Assembly (NCBI GenBank): GCA_020723785.1
Contig: DYIH01000132.1
Location: 1 to 5,120 of the forward strand
Source: Thermaerobacter marianensis
GTDB taxonomy: Bacteria; Bacillota; Sulfobacillia; DYIH01
Reading direction: 5' to 3'
DNA length: 5,120 nucleotides
Shown here: in pieces, positions 1 to 5,120 of the stretch
Layout of the letters: each line of letters starts with the position of its first letter
How positions within the stretch are numbered: position 1 is the stretch's first letter
The notes under the pieces: model-generated
What the model saw: only the letters and a program-made list of their open reading frames with translations
Database searches by the model: none
What the model was told of the DNA's origin: nothing
Made by a program: the position numbers and the translations under genes

Positions 1-123
1 CCCCCCACGGTCCAGAGGGATGACGGATCCCCGCCGACAGGCACTCCGTTACCGGTGCCGACGGCTGGTTGGCGGTCCCACCGGTCGCTCCACGACCCAG
101 GTTGCAACGGGCGCCCGGCCGGG
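1..123. other. Intergenic sequence downstream of the thiolase
   Basis: No gene start or T-tract terminator can be supported in this 123-nt stretch. Downstream of the thiolase stop (TGA at 124) there are GC palindromes, such as CCCGGCCGGG directly after the stop, and a weak 5-bp stem at 83-97. Minus-strand GTG candidates either hit a stop quickly or lack a ribosome site. The operon may continue or end beyond the window. Confidence 0.5.
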
Positions 124-1332
124 TCACCCGACGCGGACGACGGTGGCCTCGCCCTGGCCGCCGCCCGAGCAGATGGCCGCCACGCCGTACCCGCCACCGC
201 GCCGGCGCAGGGCGTAAATGAGGTGCATGAGGATGCGCGCCCCGCTGGCACCGATCGGGTGGCCAAGGGCGACGGCCCCGCCGTCCACGTTGACCTTTTC
301 CGGGTCGTAGCCGCCCAGCTTGATGCTGGTGAGGGTGACGGCGGCGAAGGCCTCGTTGATCTCCCAGAGGGCGACGTCGTCGCGGGTCAGGCCGGCCTTG
401 CACAGCGCCTGTTCGGCGGAGAGGTAGGGGACGGTGTGCAGATATGGGGGTTCCCGGGAAGCCTGGCCCTGGGAGACGATCTCGGCCAGGGGTTCCAGCC
501 CCAGGGCCCGGGCCCGTTCGCTGGACATGAGCACCAGGGCGCCGGCGCCGTCGTTGACACCGGGGGCGTTGCCGGCGGTAATGGTGCCGTCGGATTCGAA
601 GACCGGCTTGAGGGCGGCCAGTTTCTCCAGGCTGGTATCGGGCCGCGGGGCCTCGTCGGCCGTCACGAGCGCCGGACCGTCCCTGCCGGGGATTTCTACC
701 GGCATGATCTCCTCTGCGAAGCGGCCCTCGCGCGCGGCGGCCACCGCCCGAACGTGGCTGCGGTAGGCCCAGGCGTCCTGCTCCTCGCGGGTGATGCCGA
801 ACTCGGCGGCCACCCGGCTGCCGTAGGTGCCCATGTGGCAGCCGCCGAAAGCGCACCAGAGGCCGTCGTGGACGTTGGCGTCGACCACCCTGCCGTCGCC
901 GAGCCGCAGGCCCCAGCGGGCGCCGGGCAGGAGGTAGGGGGCGTTGGACATGCTCTCCATGCCGCCCGCCACCACCGCCCCGGCCTCGCCGCAGCGGATC
1001 ATCAGGTCGGCCACGTTGACCGCCCGCAGGCCAGAGGCGCAGACCTTATTGACGACGTCGGCAGGCACCTCCACCGGGAGGCCGGCCCGGATGGCCGCCT
1101 GGCGGGCCGGGTTCTGCCCGGCGCCGGCCTGGATGACCAGCCCCATGACGACGGCGTCGACGGGCAGGCCGCCCCGGCGCGCCCGTTCCGCCAATCCCGC
1201 CCGGCGCACCGCCTCGGCGATGACGAGGGCGCCCAGGTCGACGGCCGAGAGATCCTTCAGCGCGCCGCCCAGCTTACCGAAAGGCGTGCGGACGGCGCTG
1301 ACGACGACGGTTGGCGTCCCCGGTCCGGTCAT
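124..1332 (-). CDS. Thiolase, acetyl-CoA C-acetyltransferase type
   Basis: Complete 402-residue thiolase, close to the usual 390-400 for the family. It is expected to catalyse reversible condensation of two acetyl-CoA to acetoacetyl-CoA in the cytoplasm, or thiolytic cleavage of 3-ketoacyl-CoA. All catalytic elements are visible: the nucleophile Cys98 in VNKVCASG, the CoA-site HMG at 166-168, NEAFA at 326-330, His358 in GGAVALGHPIGASG, and the acid/base Cys388 in CSGGGQGEA. A short Arg-rich insertion (about 48-57) precedes the first core motif and accounts for the roughly 10-residue offset from the Zoogloea-type enzyme. I chose ATG at 1332 because GGTGAGG lies 6 nt upstream. The in-frame GTG at 1344 abuts the preceding stop and lacks its own good Shine-Dalgarno. 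The gene follows the 59-residue ORF by 12 nt, and its ribosome site overlaps that gene's stop, suggesting translational coupling. The family is certain. Acetoacetyl-CoA versus longer ketoacyl substrates cannot be decided from sequence alone. Confidence 0.96.
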   Translation of the reverse strand: MTGPGTPTVVVSAVRTPFGKLGGALKDLSAVDLGALVIAEAVRRAGLAERARRGGLPVDAVVMGLVIQAGAGQNPARQAAIRAGLPVEVPADVVNKVCASGLRAVNVADLMIRCGEAGAVVAGGMESMSNAPYLLPGARWGLRLGDGRVVDANVHDGLWCAFGGCHMGTYGSRVAAEFGITREEQDAWAYRSHVRAVAAAREGRFAEEIMPVEIPGRDGPALVTADEAPRPDTSLEKLAALKPVFESDGTITAGNAPGVNDGAGALVLMSSERARALGLEPLAEIVSQGQASREPPYLHTVPYLSAEQALCKAGLTRDDVALWEINEAFAAVTLTSIKLGGYDPEKVNVDGGAVALGHPIGASGARILMHLIYALRRRGGGYGVAAICSGGGQGEATVVRVG

Positions 1333-1338
1333 GGCGCG

Positions 1339-1345
1339 CCTCACC
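1339..1345 (-). promoter_or_regulatory. Ribosome binding site of the thiolase, overlapping the upstream stop
   Basis: GGTGAGG on the minus strand lies 6 nt before ATG 1332 and shares a base with the TAG stop of the 59-residue ORF. It decides the ATG start over the GTG at 1344, which overlaps the site itself, and implies that translation of the two genes is coupled. Confidence 0.65.
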
Positions 1346-1524
1346 TACTTGAATGTAGCGGCGCCGAAGGCCAGGAAGGTCGTGATGATGAAGATGACCG
1401 TCACGGCGATGGCGATCCACTTCGCCCACTGCTTCCGCTGCATTTCGCGCAACAGGGCGCCACCGGCAACCTTCTTCCGGTTGCCGGCCTTCTTTTGGAC
1501 CTTCACGTTCCTCTTCCGAGCCAT
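1345..1524 (-). CDS. Small basic single-pass membrane protein (59 aa), unknown function
   Basis: A 59-codon ORF running from ATG 1524 to TAG 1345, previously hidden by its size. Residues 1-35 are strongly basic (many Lys/Arg, starting MARKRNVKVQKK). They are followed by an aromatic belt, WAKW at 33-36, and one hydrophobic helix at about 37-57 (IAIAVTVIFIITTFLAF), ending in TFK. The arrangement predicts a cytoplasmic positively charged tail and a C-terminal membrane helix. A GGGGAG ribosome site lies 4 nt before the ATG. The gene is 13 nt after the Cys-rich membrane protein and 12 nt before the thiolase, and it fills this gap almost exactly, which strongly supports it being real. I do not recognise a family. 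Topology resembles small tail-anchored or SecE-sized proteins, but no SecE motif is evident. An accessory subunit of the upstream Cys-rich protein is possible but is inference. The coding strand contains a perfect 9-bp inverted repeat. Confidence 0.8.
   Translation of the reverse strand: MARKRNVKVQKKAGNRKKVAGGALLREMQRKQWAKWIAIAVTVIFIITTFLAFGAATFK
1463..1496 (+). terminator. Terminator-shaped hairpin on the plus strand, inside the 59-aa gene
   Basis: On the plus strand, CCGGCAACC (1463-1471) and GGTTGCCGG (1479-1487) form a perfect 9-bp GC-rich stem with a 7-nt loop, followed by CC and the T-rich run TTCTTTT (1490-1496). This is the form of a Rho-independent terminator for plus-strand transcripts. 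It lies antisense within the small membrane protein gene, in the part encoding the Lys/Arg-rich tail, so the A/G-rich codons alone could produce the T-run. No plus-strand gene is supported here, so any role would be ending antisense transcription. Confidence 0.3.
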
Positions 1525-1537
1525 GGTTCTCCCCGGC

Positions 1538-2071
1538 TTAGGTGCCGTAGCGGGCGAATTCCCGATCCACGGCTTCCTTGATCTGGTCGACCGTTTTCCC
1601 CTGGTCGTAGAGCTCCTTGGCCATCAAAGCCTCTTCGATGCAGATGTCGCAGTTCGCCCCGTGGTCGTCGGTGAAGCACGACTTGAGGCTTCTGTGGTCG
1701 CTGTGTTGCTCGCATTCGCAATAGCAATATATCTTGTCCAGGATGTCCGGTATGGCCGCGGCCGCCTCGTAGGCCTTGTCGGCATTGCGACGATAGATGG
1801 CGCTGGCGAACCGGTTCGCGGGCAGTATCGGCCTGGTCTCGCCCCCCTGCGGCGTCTTGGCCTTGGCGATCCCTGATTCCATACCCCGCTGCCCACCGTC
1901 GGACGATCCGAACAAACCCACCCCCACGCCGGCAACGATGACCACCGCCGCAACGGCGATTCCCAGCCAGGCTACCCACGGCCGACGCCGCCCGGACCCC
2001 TTGGCGGGGCGGCTGCCTTGGGCCTGCCCGGCCCGGTCCTTCTGCATTTGCTTGCGGTCCTTGTTCCCCAT
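1538..2071 (-). CDS. Membrane-anchored Cys/His-rich protein, PCYCGC-motif-like family
   Basis: A 177-residue protein. It has a polar, basic N-terminus (1-31, including RRRPW), one hydrophobic segment (about 32-54) acting as an uncleaved signal anchor, a low-complexity linker (55-80), and a C-terminal soluble domain probably outside the membrane. That domain carries CYCEC (Cys116, 118, 120), His123, His126, SCF (Cys132), DHGANCDIC (His137, Cys141, Cys144) and a final helix ending EFARYGT. The spacing matches my recollection of the family named for its PCYCGC motif: a Cys cluster, then SLxxCF, HGAxCDIC and an amphipathic tail. Here the motif reads YCYCEC, without the leading Pro and with Glu for Gly. 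Six Cys and three His suggest a metal or redox site; the ligand is unknown and this is inference. ATG 2071 is preceded by GGAGGGAG at 5 nt. The gene begins 19 nt after guaB, so the two are likely co-transcribed. No biochemical role can be assigned. Confidence 0.85.
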   Translation of the reverse strand: MGNKDRKQMQKDRAGQAQGSRPAKGSGRRRPWVAWLGIAVAAVVIVAGVGVGLFGSSDGGQRGMESGIAKAKTPQGGETRPILPANRFASAIYRRNADKAYEAAAAIPDILDKIYCYCECEQHSDHRSLKSCFTDDHGANCDICIEEALMAKELYDQGKTVDQIKEAVDREFARYGT

Positions 2072-2090
2072 GGTCGCTCCCTCCGAACCT

Positions 2091-3554
2091 TCAGGAGATT
2101 ATGTAGTTCGGCGGTTCCTTGGTGATCTGCACGTCGTGGGGGTGGCTCTCCCGCAGGCCCGCGTGTGTGACGCGGACGAATCGCGTCCCGGTCCGCAGTT
2201 CCTCGATGGTGCGGACCCCACAGTAACCCATTCCGGACCGCAGGCCGCCGATGAGCTGGAACACCGTCTCCGACAACGGTCCCCGGTAAGGCACGCGGCC
2301 CTCGACGCCCTCCGGCACCAGCTTGTCAGAATCCTGCTGGAAGTAACGGTCCTTGGAGCCTTCCTTCATCGCCCCGATGGAGCCCATGCCCCGGTAGACC
2401 TTGAAGCTGCGCCCCTGGTAGATCTCCATGTCGCCGGGGCTCTCCTCCGTGCCGGCGAAGAGGCTGCCCAGCATGACCGTGTGGGCGCCGGCGGCGATGG
2501 CCTTGACGATGTCGCCCGAATACTTGATGCCGCCGTCGGCGATGACAGGCACGCCGTGGCGTTCGGACTCGCGGGCGCAGTCCCAGATGGCGGTGATCTG
2601 GGGCACGCCGATGCCGGCGATGACGCGCGTGGTGCAGATGCTGCCGGGCCCCTGGCCCACCTTGACAGCGTCGGCACCGGCCTCGATGAGCGCTGCCGTG
2701 GCTTCCGCCGTCGAAACGTTGCCGGCGATGATGTTGACCCGGTCGCCGAAGGTCTCCTTCAGCTTTTTGGTGAAGGCGACGACGTTGCGGCTGTGGCCGT
2801 GGGCGGTGTCCACGACGATGGCGTCCACACCTGCCGCCACCAGGGCCTCGGCCCGTTCCAGGTTGCCCGGGCTGACACCCACGGCGGCGGCGGCCAGCAG
2901 TCGGCCCCGGGGATCCTTGGCCGAGTTGGGGTACTTGCGGGCCTTCTGGATGTCCTTGATGGTGATCAGGCCCCGCAGCCGGAAGTGCTCGTCCACCAGC
3001 GGCAGCTTCTCGATGCGGTGCTTGGCCAGGATCGCCTTGGCCTGGTCCAGGGTGGTGCCGACGGGGGCGGTGATCAGCCGTTCCTTGGTCATGACCTCGC
3101 CGATCGGGCGTTCGTAATCTTCCTCGAAACGCAGATCCCGGTTGGTGAGGATGCCCACCAGGCGCTCGTTCTCCACGATCGGGACGCCCGAGATGTGGTA
3201 GCGCTCCATCAGGGCCAGGGCGTCGCGGATGGTATGCTGCGGGGAGAGGTAAAAGGGATCGGTGATGACGCCGTGCTCCGAACGCTTGACCTTGTCCACC
3301 TCGGCCGCCTGGCGCTCGACGGGCATGTTTTTGTGAATCACACCGATACCGCCCTCGCGGGCGATGGCGATGGCCATCCGCGCCTCGGTGACCGTATCCA
3401 TGCCGGCGCTTACGAGGGGAATGTTGAGGCGGATGTCACGGGTGAGGCGCGTGGTCACATCGACCTCCGACGGCAGCACGTCCGACGCGGCGGGCACCAG
3501 CAACACGTCGTCGAAGGTCAGGGCCAGCCGGCCGAAGCGTTCCTCGCAGGACAA
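2091..3554 (-). CDS. guaB: Inosine-5'-monophosphate dehydrogenase
   Basis: GuaB oxidises IMP to XMP with NAD+, the committed step of guanine nucleotide synthesis in the cytoplasm. From the TTG at 3554 the protein has 487 residues, the normal bacterial size. The TIM-barrel start LTFDDVLLVPAASDVLP is at 12-28. Two CBS domains follow at about 97-150 and 157-210. The catalytic loop GPGSICTTR contains Cys307, the IMP phosphate site ADGGI is at 339-343, and the Arg403-Tyr404 flap dyad lies in KDRYFQQ. No key residue is missing. TTG is preferred because GGAGGG lies 7 nt upstream and the resulting N-terminus (MSCEERFGRLALTFDD) aligns in length with typical GuaB. The in-frame ATG at 3605 would add 17 residues, has no Shine-Dalgarno, and lies only about 9 nt below a predicted transcription start. 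A GTG or ATG further upstream would read through the promoter. It is first in a likely four-gene operon. Confidence 0.97.
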   Translation of the reverse strand: MSCEERFGRLALTFDDVLLVPAASDVLPSEVDVTTRLTRDIRLNIPLVSAGMDTVTEARMAIAIAREGGIGVIHKNMPVERQAAEVDKVKRSEHGVITDPFYLSPQHTIRDALALMERYHISGVPIVENERLVGILTNRDLRFEEDYERPIGEVMTKERLITAPVGTTLDQAKAILAKHRIEKLPLVDEHFRLRGLITIKDIQKARKYPNSAKDPRGRLLAAAAVGVSPGNLERAEALVAAGVDAIVVDTAHGHSRNVVAFTKKLKETFGDRVNIIAGNVSTAEATAALIEAGADAVKVGQGPGSICTTRVIAGIGVPQITAIWDCARESERHGVPVIADGGIKYSGDIVKAIAAGAHTVMLGSLFAGTEESPGDMEIYQGRSFKVYRGMGSIGAMKEGSKDRYFQQDSDKLVPEGVEGRVPYRGPLSETVFQLIGGLRSGMGYCGVRTIEELRTGTRFVRVTHAGLRESHPHDVQITKEPPNYIIS

Positions 3555-3561
3555 CGGCGAT

Positions 3562-3567
3562 CCCTCC
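3562..3567 (-). promoter_or_regulatory. Shine-Dalgarno that selects the TTG start of guaB
   Basis: On the minus strand this reads GGAGGG, near-ideal complementarity to the 16S 3' end, and is followed by a 7-nt spacer and then TTG at 3554. The competing ATG at 3605 is preceded by CCAACCTGCGC, which has no purine-rich site. This is the main evidence for the shorter guaB product. Confidence 0.7.
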
Positions 3568-3613
3568 GGGGTCAGCGGCGACTTGTTCGGTAAAACGGCG
3601 GTCATGCGCAGGT

Positions 3614-3650
3614 TGGATTCAGGATAGCACAACTCGTCAGGCGCGAGCAA
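3614..3650 (-). promoter_or_regulatory. Predicted sigma-A promoter of the guaB operon
   Basis: On the minus strand, TTGCTC (3650-3645) serves as the -35 and TATCCT (3626-3621) as the -10, separated by 18 nt. The -10 is preceded by TGC (3629-3627), giving an extended -10. The expected start is an A near 3614. That leaves a leader of about 60 nt before the TTG start of guaB, but only about 9 nt before the alternative ATG. The promoter sits in the only sizeable gap of the window, just where a new transcription unit would begin. It is predicted from consensus only. Confidence 0.5.
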
Positions 3651-3659
3651 CGCTCCGCG
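3642..3659 (-). repeat. Imperfect inverted repeat overlapping the guaB -35 region
   Basis: On the plus strand, CGCGAGC (3642-3648) and GCTCCGCG (3652-3659) are inverted copies with a 3-nt loop and a single extra base in one arm. The repeat follows the stop codon of the upstream surface-protein gene by about 25 nt and covers the -35 hexamer. It could be a terminator-like stem for the upstream gene (no T-tract follows on the minus strand, so not a classic intrinsic terminator), an operator, or chance in GC-rich DNA. Confidence 0.3.
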
Positions 3660-3684
3660 TTTTGCGCCATCCCATACCTCACCA

Positions 3685-5120
3685 TCAGTGGGGCCCACCC
3701 TTCGTTTTTATCGTCAGCGCCTGCAACCGGGCGCCGTTTGAGTCCACGGTCCCGAAGGTCACCTCCAGCCCCAGGCTCTCGGCGATGAAGCGCACCGGCA
3801 GCATCACCCGCCCGCCCTCGACGAAGGGTGCGACGTCCGGATTCTGCGGGTCGATGGGGACGCGCCGCCCGTTTGAGACTTCGTTGAGCCCGTTTCGAGA
3901 CATTTCATCCTGCGGCGGGAGCGTCTGCCGCGCCGCGTCGGCCTTGGTCAACTTGGCCCCTGAGGACGCGAAGGCGATGGCTGCCTCTCCCTTGCCCACC
4001 CACAGCTCGATGATCTGCTCCTCGACGGTGAGGGTCACCTTCTTCTGGCCGGGGTCCCAGGCCACCTCCAGGCCCAGGGCGTCGGCCAGGGCGCGCACCG
4101 GCAGGAAGGCGCGGCCGCCGCGCACCACCGGCGGCACGTCGATCTCCCGCTCCATGCCGTCCGCCGTCACCTGCCGCCGGCCCAGGTGGAACACCACCTC
4201 CGACGCGCCCTGCCGGGCGGCCGCCGCCAGCCCCTCGGACTCGCCCTGGGCGCATTCGCAGAAGCGCACCGTCAGCCGGGCATAGTCCACGCTCGTCTCG
4301 TCCCAGACGTGGAGGTCCAGGACGCGGTTGGCGTCCAGCGCCCCCAGGAGGCTCGTCGTCCCGCCGGTCGGCAGGGGCAGGGCCGCCAGGTCCAGCGAGA
4401 AGGTGTATCCCCCCGAATAATTGGCCGGCAGCCAGGCGTTGGGCAACAGCCCCTGGTAGCCGTAGCTGGCCCCGTTGCCCAGGTAGCGCAGCCAGGCCTG
4501 GCCGCCGGAGACCAGGGCGATCTTGTTGTCGTAGGCCAGGTCGTTCAGCGGCTTGACGAAAACCTCCAGCTTCGCCTCGCGGATGCAGTTCCCCGCCGGC
4601 AGGACGAACCGGTGGCGGAAGGGCTTGCTGCCCGCCGTCTCATCGAAGTAGGCCTGGGGCTGCCCCGGCGGCGGCGCGGCCGGCTCGGCCGTCGCCCCGT
4701 CCGCCGTGGAGAACTTGTCCGCCTTACCGCCTTGTAGGGTGAAGGTCAGGCAGCAGGGCTGCTTCTCCGGCCGGTTGCCGAACTTGACCACCGCCGTCTG
4801 GCCGGCGGCCACCGTCACCGTGGCCGTCCCCGGCGGCACCGGCTGTGGCGCCGTTTGCACCCAGCCCGGCTGGGCCACCTCGGCGACCGTGTAGGTGCCG
4901 GGCTTCACCTCGATGCAGAAGCGGCCCTTCTTCCCCGTCGTGGCCGAACCAACCAAGGCGCCGGCGGCGTCCTTGACCTGGATGGTCCAGTTGGGCAGGC
5001 CGGGCTCGCCCGGGTCCTGCACGCCGTCCCCGTCGTGGTCCAGGAACTTGACACCGCAGATCGTTCCCGGCTTCTCCCCGCCCGCGCCGACCGGCGAGAC
5101 GTCGCAGGCCTGGTCGTTGG
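3685..5120 (-). CDS. Secreted/surface protein fragment: SdrD-B-like repeat, unknown domain, two stalk domains (5' truncated)
   Basis: The reading frame is open to the window edge and ends at TGA 3685; 477 residues are visible and the N-terminus is missing. Residues 20-117 form an SdrD-B-like Ig repeat: ICGVKF, then the acidic DHDGDGVQD loop (27-35, calcium-type), DPGEPGLPNW, and a typical YTVAE-QPGW ending. Residues about 120-290 form a beta-rich domain with paired Cys122-123, Cys178 and FCEC (Cys287, 289), which I do not recognise. Residues about 307-381 and 420-475 are 'copper amine oxidase N-terminal' stalk domains, each with FLPVRALADALGLEV or MLPVRFIAESLGLEV. These are non-catalytic and in Bacillota usually occur on exported proteins. 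No membrane helix or sorting motif is visible at the C-terminus (ending KTKGGPH), so any signal peptide or anchor must be upstream. The GTG at 5022 falls inside the calcium loop and is not a true start. Binding or structural function at the cell surface is inference. Confidence 0.85.
   Translation of the reverse strand, partial: NDQACDVSPVGAGGEKPGTICGVKFLDHDGDGVQDPGEPGLPNWTIQVKDAAGALVGSATTGKKGRFCIEVKPGTYTVAEVAQPGWVQTAPQPVPPGTATVTVAAGQTAVVKFGNRPEKQPCCLTFTLQGGKADKFSTADGATAEPAAPPPGQPQAYFDETAGSKPFRHRFVLPAGNCIREAKLEVFVKPLNDLAYDNKIALVSGGQAWLRYLGNGASYGYQGLLPNAWLPANYSGGYTFSLDLAALPLPTGGTTSLLGALDANRVLDLHVWDETSVDYARLTVRFCECAQGESEGLAAAARQGASEVVFHLGRRQVTADGMEREIDVPPVVRGGRAFLPVRALADALGLEVAWDPGQKKVTLTVEEQIIELWVGKGEAAIAFASSGAKLTKADAARQTLPPQDEMSRNGLNEVSNGRRVPIDPQNPDVAPFVEGGRVMLPVRFIAESLGLEVTFGTVDSNGARLQALTIKTKGGPH

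Noticed and set aside
83..97. Small stem GGTCG/CGACC downstream of the thiolase as an intrinsic terminator
   Set aside because: It has only 5 bp and no T-tract on either strand, and is expected by chance at this GC content.
55..1581. Long plus-strand open frame (508 codons) opposite the thiolase
   Set aside because: Antisense shadow. The minus strand encodes a complete thiolase with all catalytic motifs. The plus frame has Gly/Ala/Asp-rich, low-complexity content typical of GC-rich antisense reading and no recognisable domain.
1797..3593. Long plus-strand open frame (598 codons) opposite guaB
   Set aside because: Antisense shadow of guaB and the Cys-rich gene. It has no ribosome site or domain and shows an abnormal composition rich in His, Asp, Gly and Val.
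3603..3605. ATG 3605 as guaB start
   Set aside because: It has no Shine-Dalgarno, lies too close to the predicted transcription start, and gives a 17-residue extension beyond the usual GuaB N-terminus. It is kept as an alternative in the guaB entry.
3685..4075. Active copper amine oxidase
   Set aside because: Only the N-terminal stalk type of domain is present. There is no catalytic domain and no topaquinone-site motif, so an enzyme call would be misleading.
3685..5022. GTG at 5022 as start of the surface protein
   Set aside because: The frame stays open upstream to the window edge and encodes the first half of the DHDGDGVQD calcium loop, so this GTG is an internal Val codon.

Overview
The window is a GC-rich bacterial segment. 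Every gene I can support lies on the minus strand, so transcription runs from high to low coordinates. The likely source is a high-GC member of the Bacillota, such as a Symbiobacterium- or Thermaerobacter-like lineage. The reasons are the 'copper amine oxidase N-terminal' stalk domains (a Firmicute hallmark on cell-surface proteins), strong GGAGG-type ribosome binding sites, use of TTG and GTG starts, and a standard-length GuaB. This placement is inference; no rRNA or other marker is present.

Layout in the direction of transcription: (1) 5120-3685, the C-terminal 477 residues of a large secreted or surface protein. It has an SdrD-B-like Ig repeat with a calcium-loop motif, a cysteine-containing beta-rich domain I do not recognise, and two stalk domains. 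Its N-terminus is outside the window. (2) 3684-3555, an intergenic stretch with a credible sigma-A-type promoter and an overlapping imperfect inverted repeat. (3) 3554-2091, guaB (IMP dehydrogenase), probably starting at a TTG codon. (4) 2071-1538, a membrane-anchored Cys/His-rich protein resembling the PCYCGC-motif family. (5) 1524-1345, a 59-residue basic single-pass membrane protein that is easily missed because of its size. (6) 1332-124, a complete acetyl-CoA acetyltransferase-type thiolase. (7) 123-1, sequence with no supportable gene.

The last four genes are separated by only 19, 13 and 12 nt, and each of the three downstream ones has its own Shine-Dalgarno. They therefore look like one operon driven by the promoter near 3650-3614: guanine nucleotide synthesis, two uncharacterised membrane proteins, then a thiolase. 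guaB and the thiolase are ordinary housekeeping enzymes. The two small membrane proteins between them, and the mosaic surface protein upstream, are the parts that are not well described. I found no mobile element, CRISPR array, tRNA or rRNA, and no convincing evidence of a wholly new multi-gene system.
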